Both the position numbers and the translations under genes were made by a program. Shown piece after piece: positions 10,189 through 20,527 of a stretch of 64,000 nucleotides of DNA. The stretch is from Paramoeba atlantica (taxonomy: Eukaryota; Discosea), in contig CDRNVI010000020.1 in NCBI GenBank assembly GCA_977017575.1, positions 186,001 to 250,000 on the forward strand. Reading direction: 5' to 3'. Each line of letters starts with the position of its first letter. The stretch's first letter is position 1. The notes beneath the pieces are model-generated. The model did not search any database, was not told where the DNA came from, and saw only the letters and a list, made by a program, of their open reading frames with translations.

Positions 10189-10215
10189 CTTTTCGTTTTT
10201 CTCCATATTCTTTAG
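10189..10215 (+). promoter_or_regulatory. Polypyrimidine-AG acceptor-like site
   Basis: A T-rich pyrimidine tract ends in TTTAG 17 bases before the ATG at 10232. If used as a cis- or trans-splice acceptor it removes the upstream in-frame ATGs at 10133 and 10145 and leaves 10232 as the first ATG. Confidence 0.55.
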
Positions 10216-10231
10216 ACGCGCATTCACCTCC

Positions 10232-11155
10232 ATGCTTTTTCTTTCGCTTCACACTTTCACAGTACTTTTTCTCACAATCTGCCCTGGACTTTCATCTCCT
10301 ATCATTGGAAGCTCTTCCTTACTTCATTCCATCACTTCGGTTGAAGCGGATCGTATTGTAGCGGACATTGCATATCACACAGACGCGGATTCCTCACAGA
10401 AGCTCTACCAGCGGTCCCTGCCAAGGTATGACCGTACCGTGCCTGATGAACCCCCGCCGCCAACTCTTGGAATTCTTAGCACTGTTTTCCATTTCTTCCT
10501 TAGTCTTATCATCCATCTATGCTGTTGCGTGTCCAGTGTCGGGTGCTTCCCCGTGTGCTCCGTCTCCACAGTATTTTCCTCCTCGATGGGAATTTTCGAC
10601 GGTGTCGTGGAGGGTGTAACCGAGTTAGTTACTGAATTTAACCAGATGATGGAGGGGATACGGGAAGTGTATTCCGAAGCCGAGCCTCCTCTTGCGCAAA
10701 AACAACCCCCGTCTACGGTGAAGAACCAGAGTACAATGCCATCTGAAATGCAGAGAACGAGTGACTCGGACGGGGACGAGAGCTCCACACTCGTAGATGA
10801 TAAACCTGTATTTGAAGGAGCATCACGAACACAACTAGAAACGACTCCGGACTACCTAGAGCCTCATGCTTCAGCTCCTTTACCCATTTTTTCATATTAC
10901 CCGGGTGGGTTTTCACCTCCCAAGCAACCTCAAAAAGGCCTTAAGTTGTATCCTCCGACGTCTGGTGGGGAAAATATGGAAACGACGGAACAGGTTCACC
11001 AGTTCGATTTTTCATCCATAAAAAAAAGTACAACTCATTCAACAGATCCTTCAGAAGTCGAACCAAAAGTAGAACTCGGGGACTGCCCAGGTACGGAGAC
11101 TAGCGCTCTATCCAGTGACGGAAGCGGATCATCGAATCCTGAAGAAGAGAACTAA
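10232..11155 (+). CDS. Unknown secreted or membrane protein, 307 aa
   Basis: I do not recognise the family. The frame is open from 10133, but starting at 10232 gives a clean signal peptide (MLFLSLHTFTVLFLTICPG) and sits just after an acceptor-like pyrimidine tract, so I prefer it. Residues about 80-115 form a second hydrophobic, Cys-rich segment (FHFFLSLIIHLCCCVSSVGCFP). The rest is hydrophilic, acidic and Ser/Thr/Pro-rich, probably disordered, and ends EEEN. The hydrophobic segment resembles one in the next gene (FIFFVQVLQRICGIISSVMCFP), also followed by an acidic DGVVEGV/DDVIESS stretch, so the two look like partial paralogues. It would pass through the ER, with the Cys cluster in or at the membrane. 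Only 300 bases separate it from the next gene. Confidence 0.6.
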   Translation: MLFLSLHTFTVLFLTICPGLSSPIIGSSSLLHSITSVEADRIVADIAYHTDADSSQKLYQRSLPRYDRTVPDEPPPPTLGILSTVFHFFLSLIIHLCCCVSSVGCFPVCSVSTVFSSSMGIFDGVVEGVTELVTEFNQMMEGIREVYSEAEPPLAQKQPPSTVKNQSTMPSEMQRTSDSDGDESSTLVDDKPVFEGASRTQLETTPDYLEPHASAPLPIFSYYPGGFSPPKQPQKGLKLYPPTSGGENMETTEQVHQFDFSSIKKSTTHSTDPSEVEPKVELGDCPGTETSALSSDGSGSSNPEEEN

Positions 11156-11361
11156 TGGTTCGCTGGTTGCACTTCACTTCACTCTGCAGTAGGCGTGCAT
11201 TTATTTCTTATTTCACCACTTCCTCTCATAAAATATGTTGTGATGATGTGTTTTGTACAGACAATTGTAGTAAAAGGGATAAAGGTTCCACACTACCTAA
11301 AATTTATATAATTTAATAACGGCATGACTTGCATTGTATAGAATAGTGTATACCACTGCAT

Positions 11362-11395
11362 TGCCTATTCTTTCTTTAGTAATTTTTATCCTCAG
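11362..11395 (+). promoter_or_regulatory. Polypyrimidine-AG acceptor-like sites
   Basis: Two successive tracts end in CTTTAG (11379) and CCTCAG (11395), 60 to 80 bases before the ATG at 11456, which is the first ATG after them. Confidence 0.5.
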
Positions 11396-11455
11396 TATTT
11401 TCTATCAGTTAAAGCAAAATCAAGGATATTTGCTTGCCTAGACGAACATTATCCT

Positions 11456-14400
11456 ATGAAGCTTAGTTGCCGTTGGTTTCATGTCGTTGTCGCTCTTCTG
11501 GTGTGCTGTCTGGTGCCTAGGCGTGATGTACCTCGGCCAACGTTAAAAGGATCTCTGCTGAGCCTGTCGTCACTTCAACGTGTTTCTGCTAAGGCCGAAG
11601 TTGGCGACATCGGCTCCGGAGTCTCTAACGAGCAAGAGTTCTTTAAATCTTCCACCGATGGCGAATCGGTGGAAGATTTTCCACCTTCTGTAAGCGTTTT
11701 TCGTCGAATTTTTATATTCTTTGTACAAGTGCTTCAGAGAATTTGTGGCATCATTTCTTCCGTCATGTGCTTCCCGTTTTCTTCTTCGAATTGCTCGCCC
11801 GGTGATACGAGGAAAGATGTTGTGGACGATGTGATCGAAAGCAGCGAAGGCGGCGTGGAGGGTTCTAAACCTCCATCTTTGGGCCAGGCCTTGGGTTTTA
11901 CATCTGTTTCGAAGATCAATTTAAAATCCCCAGGAGAACCATCATCATCGCAAACGGAGAGCCCACGAACTATGGCTTTTCTACACGGCTCTCGACTAAC
12001 TGAGGAGGAAGCTCTAAAAGCTGTACAAGAAATTTTTATTTCCCCAGAAAAAGAGGAGGCTTTCTGTGCGAAGCAAGGCCCCAAATCTGCCGACGCAGAG
12101 GCGTTGCCGGACGGTAAGTCTTATTTACTCCAAGATGTGATGCGCTACGTGGCTTTTGGTCCCCGAGGCTTCGAAAAACTAGGCTCACTCTCCTCCTCCC
12201 CTGCATCCGACGATGATGAGGACAACGCAGCTCGCAAGCGAAGGCGCTTGGCTCAATTTTTTCGCTCTTTAATGGTCACCAGAAAGCGGGTAGCCAGAGC
12301 CCTTGAACGACGGCTTCTGTTGGAAAGTATTGTGCTCCGTGCTGCTGTTGATGTGCAAGATGTCCCACCCCTGTTTCAGGAAGAATTTACTCTCGCTCCT
12401 CAACTTACCGAAATCAAAAGCCTGGCATCGTACATCCTGTCGCTTGCATCATCACAGCACAAAGCAGAGCGCCGCACAGAGAGTGTTGAAAAAGTCACGA
12501 ATTCGTGGAAAAGAATAATGTTAACCTCTCGGCAGTGGTCCGGGGTAGGTATCCAACACGAAACAGCGCGGCAATTCCTAAACGATCGCTCCCTCACCTC
12601 CGACGACGCAGGCTCTGCTTCTGAACTTGAAGCCGCCACCCACGTGCGCGACCTTCTTCGCGTCCCCCTTTCTGAAATTGAGCTCGCTCTGAAAACAGAA
12701 ATCAACACCTACGATGCCATGGATATTATAAAGACGAAAATATGTACCGCAACAGAGCAGGAGAAGCGGGAGGCCCCCTCCTCGCTGCGCTCCGTCTTCG
12801 AGGACCCTATCCGAGACGCGGCGAAAACTTTTCACCACTCCGTCACAGCCGCCTTGGTGGACGGTACCAATGAGTTGCAAAACGCCCTGGGTGTCGTCGT
12901 GCGGCTACGTGTGGAACAAAGCAAAATGAACCCCGCCCAGATCGAGTCAGGGAAATCGCTCTTAGTAGCCCCCGTTCATGAGCGTTCTCTTCTCCATGTA
13001 CTAGATCTCGTCCAACGACGTCGTACACAGGTTTATACGCGCTGGGACACCGCTGTGGGGGATTTTCTCAATGTGCTACCCAGTCAAGGGATTTCGGTCG
13101 TGTCAGGAGTATCGGAGTCCGTCCCGAAAGAAGAGGACGTGCGCCTCTTGCGGGAGAACATTCTACAAGAAGCCTTTGAGTGGGAAGATCTCTACGACGG
13201 CCCCATCGTATTCGAAAGCGAGGCGACGTTACGCGCACCCTTACTCCAAGCCCGCCGTTTCGCCCCCGTACTCGGACCCCATCGCGAGAGCATTGTTCGC
13301 GCTGAGGTCGAAGCTGTCGTCGACCTGGCTCTGGATTTTCACCGTCTCGGGGTCTCCTCCGTCCTAGAATCCCTCACCACCGCCGTCGCCCTTGAAACTC
13401 TCAACACCAATGCCGCCTTAGAAGGGGAAGAAGCAACAGCATCCAAAACCCCAAAACCCGACACCCAAATCCCCTCCTCAACTCCCCTCTCCGCAAGTGA
13501 GGATATCCCCGAAACCCCCTCCTCCCGATACCCCAGTCACCTCAAATCCCCCCAAAAACCGACTGTTGTACACCACAAACGTACCGCCTCTCATCTGTTC
13601 AACCCCTCTATCTCTTCCTCCTCTTCCTCCCGCCGTACCCGGGCCGTGCGCAAGGGCTCCCGCCTCTCCACCCTCCACCCCTCCACTCTTCTCACCGGTC
13701 CCCAGCTCGAGCGCCACCGTCTCCGTGCCCTTCTCGAGGTCCTCACCGAAGTCCGCAACGCCCCCAGCAAGGACGGCGCCCCGTTCCGTCGTCACCTCAC
13801 CGAGGAGCTCTTCCGCGCGCTGCGCCCCCCGGTGGGGGTCGGGAACAAGGACCGGCGCAACCTGGAGATCAAGGCGTGTATGCTCCACGCGTGGGCCGGG
13901 GAGGCGGGGGCGATCCCGCTGCCGGTGGCGGTGGTGGTCAGGGGGGAGGGGATAAGACAGGAAAAAGAAGGACGAAAAGGAGACAAGGAAAAAGCGGTAG
14001 AGGATTCGAAAAAAGTACAAAACCAGTTTCGACATGGGTTGGTACAAAGTTTGTCGGGGCTGTCCAAGGTGAAAGTGTTACGGCACGTGATGGTAATTCA
14101 ACGTGGGTTGTCGCGAGAGACGGGGTTTTTAGGTCAGTTTGCCTCGTTTGTGGATCGTATGGTGGAGAGTGTGGAGAGAGGGACTCGCCCCGTGAAGCGG
14201 GGGGCGATGCAGCAGTCCCAGATGAGGGTGCAGAAGGCTACGTTGGTGAGAGCGCTCCAGGAGGCGAAGAAAGTCGGGGAGGCCGCGCTGCTGTCCGCGA
14301 ATTTGGTGGAGGCCTCGACGTTGTCGGCCGGAGGGGCGCAGCAGGCGGAGGATATTGCGGATGCCATCTCCCCGGCACTGTCACGGTATGTGGCGCTGCG

Positions 14401-14782
14401 AAATACATTCTACCGCGAGCATGTTCTCCCTGTACTGCATTTTGCGCTCGGGATTGCGTCCCACGAGGGCGAGAGTCCCTTCCCGCAGACTCCGAAATGG
14501 AAATCACAAGTGCTCGAGTTGTTGTGTGATCCGGAGTCTCGAGTGGCCACCACGCCACGTGCAGGGTCGGAAAATTTAGCCCGGCGGCATCCAGGTGCGG
14601 CCAAGGCCATCCCCGTGTCTTCCTCTGGGCTGGGCGCAACAAGTTCCGATACCACAGGCACTATGGCAGTGCAGGAGGGGGAGGAAAAGAAGAAAAACGA
14701 AACCCGTGGCGGTCCGAGTAACGGGTCGAGTGCCCCTCCCCCGTTTTCCGTGACGGGATCTTTTATAGTGCATGATGACTAG
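11456..14782 (+). CDS. Unknown large helical protein with signal segment, 1108 aa
   Basis: Not recognised. The N-terminus is a good signal peptide (about residues 1-20, RWFHVVVALLVCCLV). A second hydrophobic Cys-bearing segment at about 83-105 matches that of the preceding gene. After an acidic disordered stretch, residues about 180-1050 read as mostly helical with many charged residues and few Cys, broken by Ser/Pro-rich linkers near 660-730. A KRRR patch lies near 260. The tail is Gly/Ser-rich. No catalytic motif was seen. The gene is C-rich up to about 13880 and G-rich from there on. Its neighbour downstream is another large helical protein with a signal peptide, with no clear sequence similarity by eye. 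Three signal-bearing unknowns in a row suggest a surface or endomembrane role, which is inference. Confidence 0.65.
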   Translation: MKLSCRWFHVVVALLVCCLVPRRDVPRPTLKGSLLSLSSLQRVSAKAEVGDIGSGVSNEQEFFKSSTDGESVEDFPPSVSVFRRIFIFFVQVLQRICGIISSVMCFPFSSSNCSPGDTRKDVVDDVIESSEGGVEGSKPPSLGQALGFTSVSKINLKSPGEPSSSQTESPRTMAFLHGSRLTEEEALKAVQEIFISPEKEEAFCAKQGPKSADAEALPDGKSYLLQDVMRYVAFGPRGFEKLGSLSSSPASDDDEDNAARKRRRLAQFFRSLMVTRKRVARALERRLLLESIVLRAAVDVQDVPPLFQEEFTLAPQLTEIKSLASYILSLASSQHKAERRTESVEKVTNSWKRIMLTSRQWSGVGIQHETARQFLNDRSLTSDDAGSASELEAATHVRDLLRVPLSEIELALKTEINTYDAMDIIKTKICTATEQEKREAPSSLRSVFEDPIRDAAKTFHHSVTAALVDGTNELQNALGVVVRLRVEQSKMNPAQIESGKSLLVAPVHERSLLHVLDLVQRRRTQVYTRWDTAVGDFLNVLPSQGISVVSGVSESVPKEEDVRLLRENILQEAFEWEDLYDGPIVFESEATLRAPLLQARRFAPVLGPHRESIVRAEVEAVVDLALDFHRLGVSSVLESLTTAVALETLNTNAALEGEEATASKTPKPDTQIPSSTPLSASEDIPETPSSRYPSHLKSPQKPTVVHHKRTASHLFNPSISSSSSSRRTRAVRKGSRLSTLHPSTLLTGPQLERHRLRALLEVLTEVRNAPSKDGAPFRRHLTEELFRALRPPVGVGNKDRRNLEIKACMLHAWAGEAGAIPLPVAVVVRGEGIRQEKEGRKGDKEKAVEDSKKVQNQFRHGLVQSLSGLSKVKVLRHVMVIQRGLSRETGFLGQFASFVDRMVESVERGTRPVKRGAMQQSQMRVQKATLVRALQEAKKVGEAALLSANLVEASTLSAGGAQQAEDIADAISPALSRYVALRNTFYREHVLPVLHFALGIASHEGESPFPQTPKWKSQVLELLCDPESRVATTPRAGSENLARRHPGAAKAIPVSSSGLGATSSDTTGTMAVQEGEEKKKNETRGGPSNGSSAPPPFSVTGSFIVHDD

Positions 14783-15185
14783 GAGGTGTTATGTATGTAA
14801 TTCGGTGCGAATAATCGTGTCTGTGGACACACCGATAGAAATATAGTCAGGAATATATTGTAGTTGTACAGTTTTTTTGTATGAAATAGATAGTAAAGTA
14901 GCTCTTGTTTTTTGTGGGATAAAGATGCGTAGCTTTGCGCATGGAAATTATTAAAAGCGAGGTACATTACGTAAGCACCCGGTGAATTCATGTTATAGGA
15001 AATTGCTCGCACACGATTAATCTGCGTATTTTATCGCGTCGATGTTGTTCTTGTTATCAGCTCTGTATCAATAATCTCATACGCACTATTCAACTACCAC
15101 TGCATCAAGAGTAATTATTAGTCCCTTTGTACCCTATTTCTATCCATTTTGCACCAAACCATGTCTAACTGTACTTTTTAACGAC
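14783..15185. other. Intergenic, AT-rich
   Basis: Nothing recognised apart from a pyrimidine-rich stretch at about 15120-15155 upstream of the next gene. Confidence 0.4.
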
Positions 15186-18100
15186 ATGATAATTCGGTGT
15201 CGCAGTACCTGTCTGTTTATAAGCTTGGTAGTGATTCTATTTTCAGCCGAATCTGTAGCTGCAGTCGAGGAGTTACATAGACAGTCTCCGCCTGCTTATT
15301 CACACCAACAGTTACGTACACTCCATAGAGCTCTTAGCGATGACTCCATTTCCACGGAAATTCTGGAGGGCAGATTGCTGTATCTTCTTCCAATTGTGTT
15401 CGCCCCGTCTGATGAAGAAAGCTGTCGGGATCAAACGGACGTCATTGCAATATCGGCCTCCGAAAAAGAAGAAATATCTCCTCGCTTAACTCCCACGAGA
15501 TTTTCACTCTCGGCAGAGGATGACCCTCAGTTGCTTAACCAGACTGCGACAGCACATAATATAGTGCTCCACGCTCTCACACAATTTATGGTTCGAGAAA
15601 ATTTAGTTGCTTTCGAGATTGCGCGCCGTCTTCGGGTACAGCTTACGTTGCAATTACTACGTGCTCAGGCAGACTACTCTCTCCTGATTGATTCATTAAC
15701 CACAAAGCAACACATGAGTTCGATAGAAAAATGTACGACCTTTTTGATAGCGTTACTTTCGGGCAACACGCCGCCAGGTTTTCGAAACATCGAAGATCCA
15801 TTCGAGGATCCACTCCCATCAGACCCGTCCGATTGGAATGAATTGCACCGCGCTTTTGCAAAATTGCAGCATAGCGCAGAAAGTATGAGAGAGAAAGGGT
15901 ACAGTGACGCCAGTTCGCGTCGAGCACAACATCACACATTGCAGTACGGATACGCGGCTCGAGGCAGAAAAGATCTAATCTCTTTTCTTCTCGACACTGC
16001 ACGCGACAGCCGTGACCATAAGTATGACATTCCGTCACAGCGGATCCCAGCTTGTAGTAATGGAGTCGTATTCGATTATGTTTTTGAGTGCATACAGTTT
16101 TTTCGTCATGCTCTGAACATGATTTCTGGATCGTTAGTGAACTATTACCGTAGCTTATGTGAGGAACCGCAAGATTCGTCCCCTGCTATTTACGAGATGC
16201 AGAATTCATCTTCGGAGTCCGGCATGGCGTGGCTAGCAGAAGATCTCTTCGCGCTACAAAGTGAATACGAGAACGAACTCGTTCGTTTAAATTACCTTGC
16301 CCAGACATGCTGCAGCGAAAAGATGGTATCGAAAACTATAGTAGACCTCTTTTCTAATACGCTGCCTCCAGTGCTGAGTTTAATTCAATATGCGATTCGG
16401 CAATTTGAAACCCTACTCGATTCAAGCTCGGCAATGCGATGTGAAGATGATGATGAGGGTGGTTTGCGTACTTCCGACGCAAGAATTTATCCTGCCAACA
16501 CGATTCCTCAAGCGAGGAGAAAATCAAGAAAGGAAGAAGATCATGACTTCTTGAGATCAGCATGTTACCAAAACCGAAGGGCCCTTCCGGTATACAGGGA
16601 ACGTATTACGCGTGGCAAGATAGAAAGTTGCCAGTTAAAGCAAACTGGCATTTCAAATTTATTGCGCGCTATTTCTGATGCACGTTCAAACTTTTATTTC
16701 GAACTATGCAAAGAGGATCTTCCATTTCGGCTTTTTACAGCACCCAGCACCATAGATTCATCATTGAATGGTATCGGGCCAGTCGAAGACGATAAAATCG
16801 AGCCCTTTCTACAGACAATAAAAAGTGAAGAGTCATGTACAGGCTTGACTGTATGGAACGCATTCGACCGCTCTTTTATCCGAGGGAATAGTCTGAGCGG
16901 TTTGCAATTCGATCAAACAGTAAATAACTTCCACAAAAAACTGATTCCATTACTCTACCTGAATACAGGTCGTACCAATGCAGCACCCTTCTCAGGAGTG
17001 CGCAAGCAATTATTGGCAAAACTTTGGATACGAAGTGTAAACACGCTTTCTGATCAAATTTATTTTTCTGTGGAAAGAATGTCACAAATCACATCTCCCG
17101 GAGATATTTCTAGTGTTTTACAAAACGATCTAGCAGGGGAAACGCTCGAAGGTGTATACAGATTGATTGTCGAGGAAGCCGCCATTGGGGGAAAACAAAG
17201 TGATTCAAGCGACGTTGCATTACTGAACATGAAATCAGATATTTCCTCTGGCCTGCATGCTCTGCTTTATGCGCTCAATTCGCATTTCAACTCTAGTTCT
17301 ACGCATTGGATGCAATGGGTTTCCTGGGAAGACGGACCAAGGAGTTCCGAGGCGTGGTCCACTAGCCTCGTTGCGCATTTTCTACAAACTCATTTTTTTA
17401 ATCCCTTGAGCGCGAAAGATACTTCATTGGGGGTGGCGATATACGATGTAGTTGAGGGCACTCGCGCCTCAGTGCTCGTTCTTCTGCGGCGTCTTCGTCG
17501 CATCGAACAGCTGCTAACCCAATTTCGTGACGGGACGTTTAATTTTCAAGAGAGCGAAAGAGATATTCAGTCATCAGACTTACCCGGATTTTCGAAGAAT
17601 GTTTCACTAAACCTAGCTTCTCGTATCAGATCACAACTTCGACGAGGCTCTGTAAATGACGAAACAAATAAAGTGAACTACGTCTGGACGCCTTTATTAA
17701 ATGCACTACTTCAACGTTTAGATTCCACTCATCTGAATCTTTCAAAAAGTGAGCACGAATTACGCGAATTATCTTCCTACTTACAGCGTTACAAGTCAAT
17801 GCGAATTGGGGACTTACCATCTGGCGCACTGGGATGTTTAGTTTCAGACCTTGCATCCTCCGACTTCGATTTTGAAGGACTTTCCAATTTTCGCAAATTA
17901 ATGAACGCTGCACTTGGTGTCCCATCAAAAGCGCAATCAACAAAAAATGTTTCACAAAGTAACTACTCTGGAGATCACAATAGATCTGTGTCACCATTTG
18001 TTCTCGATAATGCCATTCCTTCTGACAGATTACAAAACGCACAGAAATACATACGCAAACTCCAAGTGAAACATCTGAGTCCTTATCGGCGTGCGATTGT

Positions 18101-18407
18101 TCGTCGTCGATTGCGTTTAGGCGATCTACCAAACGTCGAGGCACTGTCTCTGCGCGTCACACGAGCTCTTGCAGGACGTCTGGTGAGTTTTAGTGTTGCA
18201 ATGAGAGACGTATTTACTTTTCTTGTCGAAGAAGGGATATGGATGAGTGACAAACCCCGGATTTTGACCGGAAAGGGTGTTCCTTGTTCGGCAAGAAAAA
18301 CTCCGCAATCGCACCCTCGACGATTTGATACCTCTATTCGACTGTTTAATACGCTGAAGGGCTGTAACATACGCCCGGAAGATGTATCTGCGTTTCACCA
18401 ATATTGA
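15186..18407 (+). CDS. Unknown large helical secreted protein, 1073 aa
   Basis: Not recognised. A signal peptide occupies about residues 1-26 (CLFISLVVILFSAESVAA). The remainder is rich in Leu, Ser, Arg and Glu, with many regularly spaced leucines, and reads as an extended helical fold with scattered Cys (for example TCCSEK near 380) and several N-glycosylation sequons (NQT near 118, NSS near 340). No transmembrane segment is obvious after the signal, so the product may be secreted or lumenal. Base composition is more AT-rich than its neighbour and lacks the C-to-G switch. It ends FHQY at TGA. It keeps the layout of the preceding gene (signal peptide, then about 1000 helical residues) but I could not align them convincingly. 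Confidence 0.65.
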   Translation: MIIRCRSTCLFISLVVILFSAESVAAVEELHRQSPPAYSHQQLRTLHRALSDDSISTEILEGRLLYLLPIVFAPSDEESCRDQTDVIAISASEKEEISPRLTPTRFSLSAEDDPQLLNQTATAHNIVLHALTQFMVRENLVAFEIARRLRVQLTLQLLRAQADYSLLIDSLTTKQHMSSIEKCTTFLIALLSGNTPPGFRNIEDPFEDPLPSDPSDWNELHRAFAKLQHSAESMREKGYSDASSRRAQHHTLQYGYAARGRKDLISFLLDTARDSRDHKYDIPSQRIPACSNGVVFDYVFECIQFFRHALNMISGSLVNYYRSLCEEPQDSSPAIYEMQNSSSESGMAWLAEDLFALQSEYENELVRLNYLAQTCCSEKMVSKTIVDLFSNTLPPVLSLIQYAIRQFETLLDSSSAMRCEDDDEGGLRTSDARIYPANTIPQARRKSRKEEDHDFLRSACYQNRRALPVYRERITRGKIESCQLKQTGISNLLRAISDARSNFYFELCKEDLPFRLFTAPSTIDSSLNGIGPVEDDKIEPFLQTIKSEESCTGLTVWNAFDRSFIRGNSLSGLQFDQTVNNFHKKLIPLLYLNTGRTNAAPFSGVRKQLLAKLWIRSVNTLSDQIYFSVERMSQITSPGDISSVLQNDLAGETLEGVYRLIVEEAAIGGKQSDSSDVALLNMKSDISSGLHALLYALNSHFNSSSTHWMQWVSWEDGPRSSEAWSTSLVAHFLQTHFFNPLSAKDTSLGVAIYDVVEGTRASVLVLLRRLRRIEQLLTQFRDGTFNFQESERDIQSSDLPGFSKNVSLNLASRIRSQLRRGSVNDETNKVNYVWTPLLNALLQRLDSTHLNLSKSEHELRELSSYLQRYKSMRIGDLPSGALGCLVSDLASSDFDFEGLSNFRKLMNAALGVPSKAQSTKNVSQSNYSGDHNRSVSPFVLDNAIPSDRLQNAQKYIRKLQVKHLSPYRRAIVRRRLRLGDLPNVEALSLRVTRALAGRLVSFSVAMRDVFTFLVEEGIWMSDKPRILTGKGVPCSARKTPQSHPRRFDTSIRLFNTLKGCNIRPEDVSAFHQY

Positions 18408-18518
18408 ATTTCATCGTCAATAGACTTCCCGAAGGTACCAGTTTACCGAATTTGGGGTTACACCCCAACTCCTATCAGCATCAACTCTTCACACTGATAT
18501 TAATTTTTGGGTGCAGAC

Positions 18519-18640
18519 AACTTAATGCCCCCCCCACTTATTTGTCACAGCTCCATCCCCCCCACTTATTCGTCCTTTTTGGCGAAGCCTAGTGGATCGG
18601 GCGCCGCGAAGCGGCGCCGAATTTTTTTTTTTGATGGAGC
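18519..18640. mobile_element. C-tract MITE with GCCGCGAAGCGGC hairpin
   Basis: Two C runs each followed by ACTTATTTGTCA-like or ACTTATTCGTCC words lead into a perfect stem-loop GGCGCCGCGAAGCGGCGCC at 18600-18618, then ten T. The same hairpin core recurs at about 48036, 58935 and 61327. It is classed as a MITE on the shared ACTTATTTGTC ends with the element at 19712-19806. Confidence 0.5.
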
Positions 18641-19711
18641 AGGACAGGCTAGTCTTTCTTCCTCATGTTATACTCTAATGTTTTACTTGACTGGTGAAGA
18701 AGTACAAACCATCAAAGTTTAATATCCGTTTGTATTTACTACTCTAATTCTTTCACCTCATAACATAGTAGCTGAATACGTTTTTCAACAATTTTAGAAC
18801 AACATTCTCCCAACGGTTCTCCCCCACAACTCTCCTCAACTATGCCTCATCCTCCCAACGGTTCTCCCCCACAACCCCCCTCAACCCTGCCGTGTCGTCC
18901 TCGTCGCCTTGATGCTTGGGTGACCATACGCCCCCCTGCCCCACGAGTCGGCGCTCTCTCAAATTGTGTCAATATGAAAAACGAAACCATCACTACATCA
19001 ACTCTCGAAAATCGTCGTATCTAAGTATTCTGTGGTTTTACTTAGTGACTCGCAAACCCTCGCTAGGTATTTCAAATTTACCAAACTAAATTTATCGCAT
19101 GTCATATGATATGGAAACAATAATTTGCTTAGTGTTTTTTACCATATGCTTTAGTTTCTATTTAGTTTCTAGTTACACCGTTTCGGAAATGAATAAGAAG
19201 GCACTACGTCTCGTCTGAGTCAAATTAGTCAACAATACTTTACTGTAATTAGTAACAAGATTGCGTCGGCAAGATTGTACTGCAAACGCATTTACACCCC
19301 GCATTTCATCCCTTATCACATCCCACATCCTCCTCGACCAGAAATTGCTCGACCAGAAATTTCTTAACATAACGTCACTTGTTCCAAACTCACTTGTATA
19401 GCGAGTACATACCTGCTGGAAGCGAGTACAGCGAGTACGGTACTCCGAGTGATTACACGCTGTACTTACTCGGGTGAGTACACGAGTACCGTACTCGCTT
19501 CATGTATGATACCACTACCATAACCTTTTTTCTCTATCGCAAAGTTTTGACTATTGCAAAATTAAAGTGGGCTTGCTTCTGGGCGCAACCCAAAACGGGG
19601 AAGTAAGGTCGGGACCTCCTCGTGGTCTTCCCTGGCACTGCTATCTTACTGATGGTACTAAAGCTGACCTAAGAACATTCGTAAGCAGATATTTTTGAAG
19701 TATGCACGAAC

Positions 19712-19806
19712 TGTAACCCCCCCCCACTTAATTGTCATAGCTCCACCCCCCCTACTTATTTGTCCTTTTTTCGAAAAAGGGGTGACAAATAAGTGGGGGG
19801 CACAGT
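19712..19806. mobile_element. TA-flanked C/G-tract MITE
   Basis: The left half is a C run plus ACTTAATTGTCATAG, repeated as a C run plus ACTTATTTGTCC. The right half is the inverse, GGACAAATAAGT-like then a G run and CACAGTA. The whole can fold into one hairpin around TTTTTTCGAAAAA. The end CACAGTA fits a TA-duplicating Tc1/mariner family. Confidence 0.6.
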
Positions 19807-19839
19807 ATATAAGTTTTTGAAAAAAATATTTTTACGAAA

Positions 19840-19920
19840 TATATTGATTTCATCTTGTATACTCGCTTCCGCTTTACGACATGCATTGTTGTATCATGTT
19901 TCACGTGTCATCTTGATTTA
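19840..19920 (+). repeat. Dispersed repeat, copy 1
   Basis: About 80 bases (with GCTTCCGCTTTACGACATG and TTCACGTGTCATCTT) recur at 31845-31930 with roughly 85 percent identity by eye, same strand. Confidence 0.6.
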
Positions 19921-20148
19921 GCATTGTTTTTCATGATTCAGCAGTCTTTCATGATTCAGCATTGTTGGTGTGCACACCGTCTTCTGTAACAAATCGCTTC
20001 TTTCACCTTTTACTGTGATTGACTGTTCGATGATTACGAAACGCACTCAGTCCTTCATACCCACGCCACTCATCCGTATTAACTATGGTTCGGTAGCTGT
20101 CCACAATATACTTCCGCACTAAACCGTGTAACGGGCACGCGGAAAACG

Positions 20149-20204
20149 AAGTATAAAGGGGGGGTCTGACCAGCGAAGTATAAAGGGGGGGTCACAGTAA
20201 TTTA
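20149..20204 (+). repeat. Direct repeat with G runs
   Basis: CGAAGTATAAAGGGGGGGTC occurs twice in tandem, the second followed by ACAGTA, as at the ends of the other C/G-tract elements. Confidence 0.5.
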
Positions 20205-20527
20205 ATGGTTCAATTTAATAGTTCATAAATTAAATCATTTAATTTAAACGATTCTGGACTTATTATTCAGAAGGGGGACGAGCAGATAGTACAGGCCTTA
20301 ACGTTACGGGGACGTGAATATTGGTAAAGGGGTGAATAGTAGCCTCAGGGATTACACTTTGGGTCACTTCATTGAGTTCTGAATAAAGTGCATTGCTACA
20401 GTATACGTATGCTTCATACATGTATATGTAATTTATAATGCAACGTTTCATACAGTACATAACCAATCATGTCAAAAAACCACGGTAATTGTTTTATGTA
20501 TTTTGCTAAGAAACTTTACTGGTACTT

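Larger units (their letters stand above)
18408..20527. other. Repeat-bearing intergenic region
   Basis: No gene supported. It holds C/G-tract MITEs (listed separately) and direct repeats of short C-rich words at 18800-18885 (CTCCCAACGGTTCTCCCCCAC twice). At 19415-19500 is a cluster of GAGTAC words (GCGAGTACAGCGAGTACGG and inverse forms). At about 19600-19670 is a segment resembling 45555-45615 (GGACCTCCTCGTGGTCTTCC / GGGCCTCTTCGTGGTCTCCC). A pyrimidine tract with AG is near 20485-20510, ahead of the next gene. Confidence 0.45.

Noticed and set aside
10133-10231. Upstream in-frame start of the 307-aa gene at 10133
   Set aside because: These codons lie in or before the acceptor-like pyrimidine tract (ending 10215), and the later ATG gives a cleaner signal peptide.
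18600-18631. Bacterial-type terminator (GC hairpin plus T10)
   Set aside because: The same hairpin recurs inside other repeats without the T run and the genes are eukaryotic.
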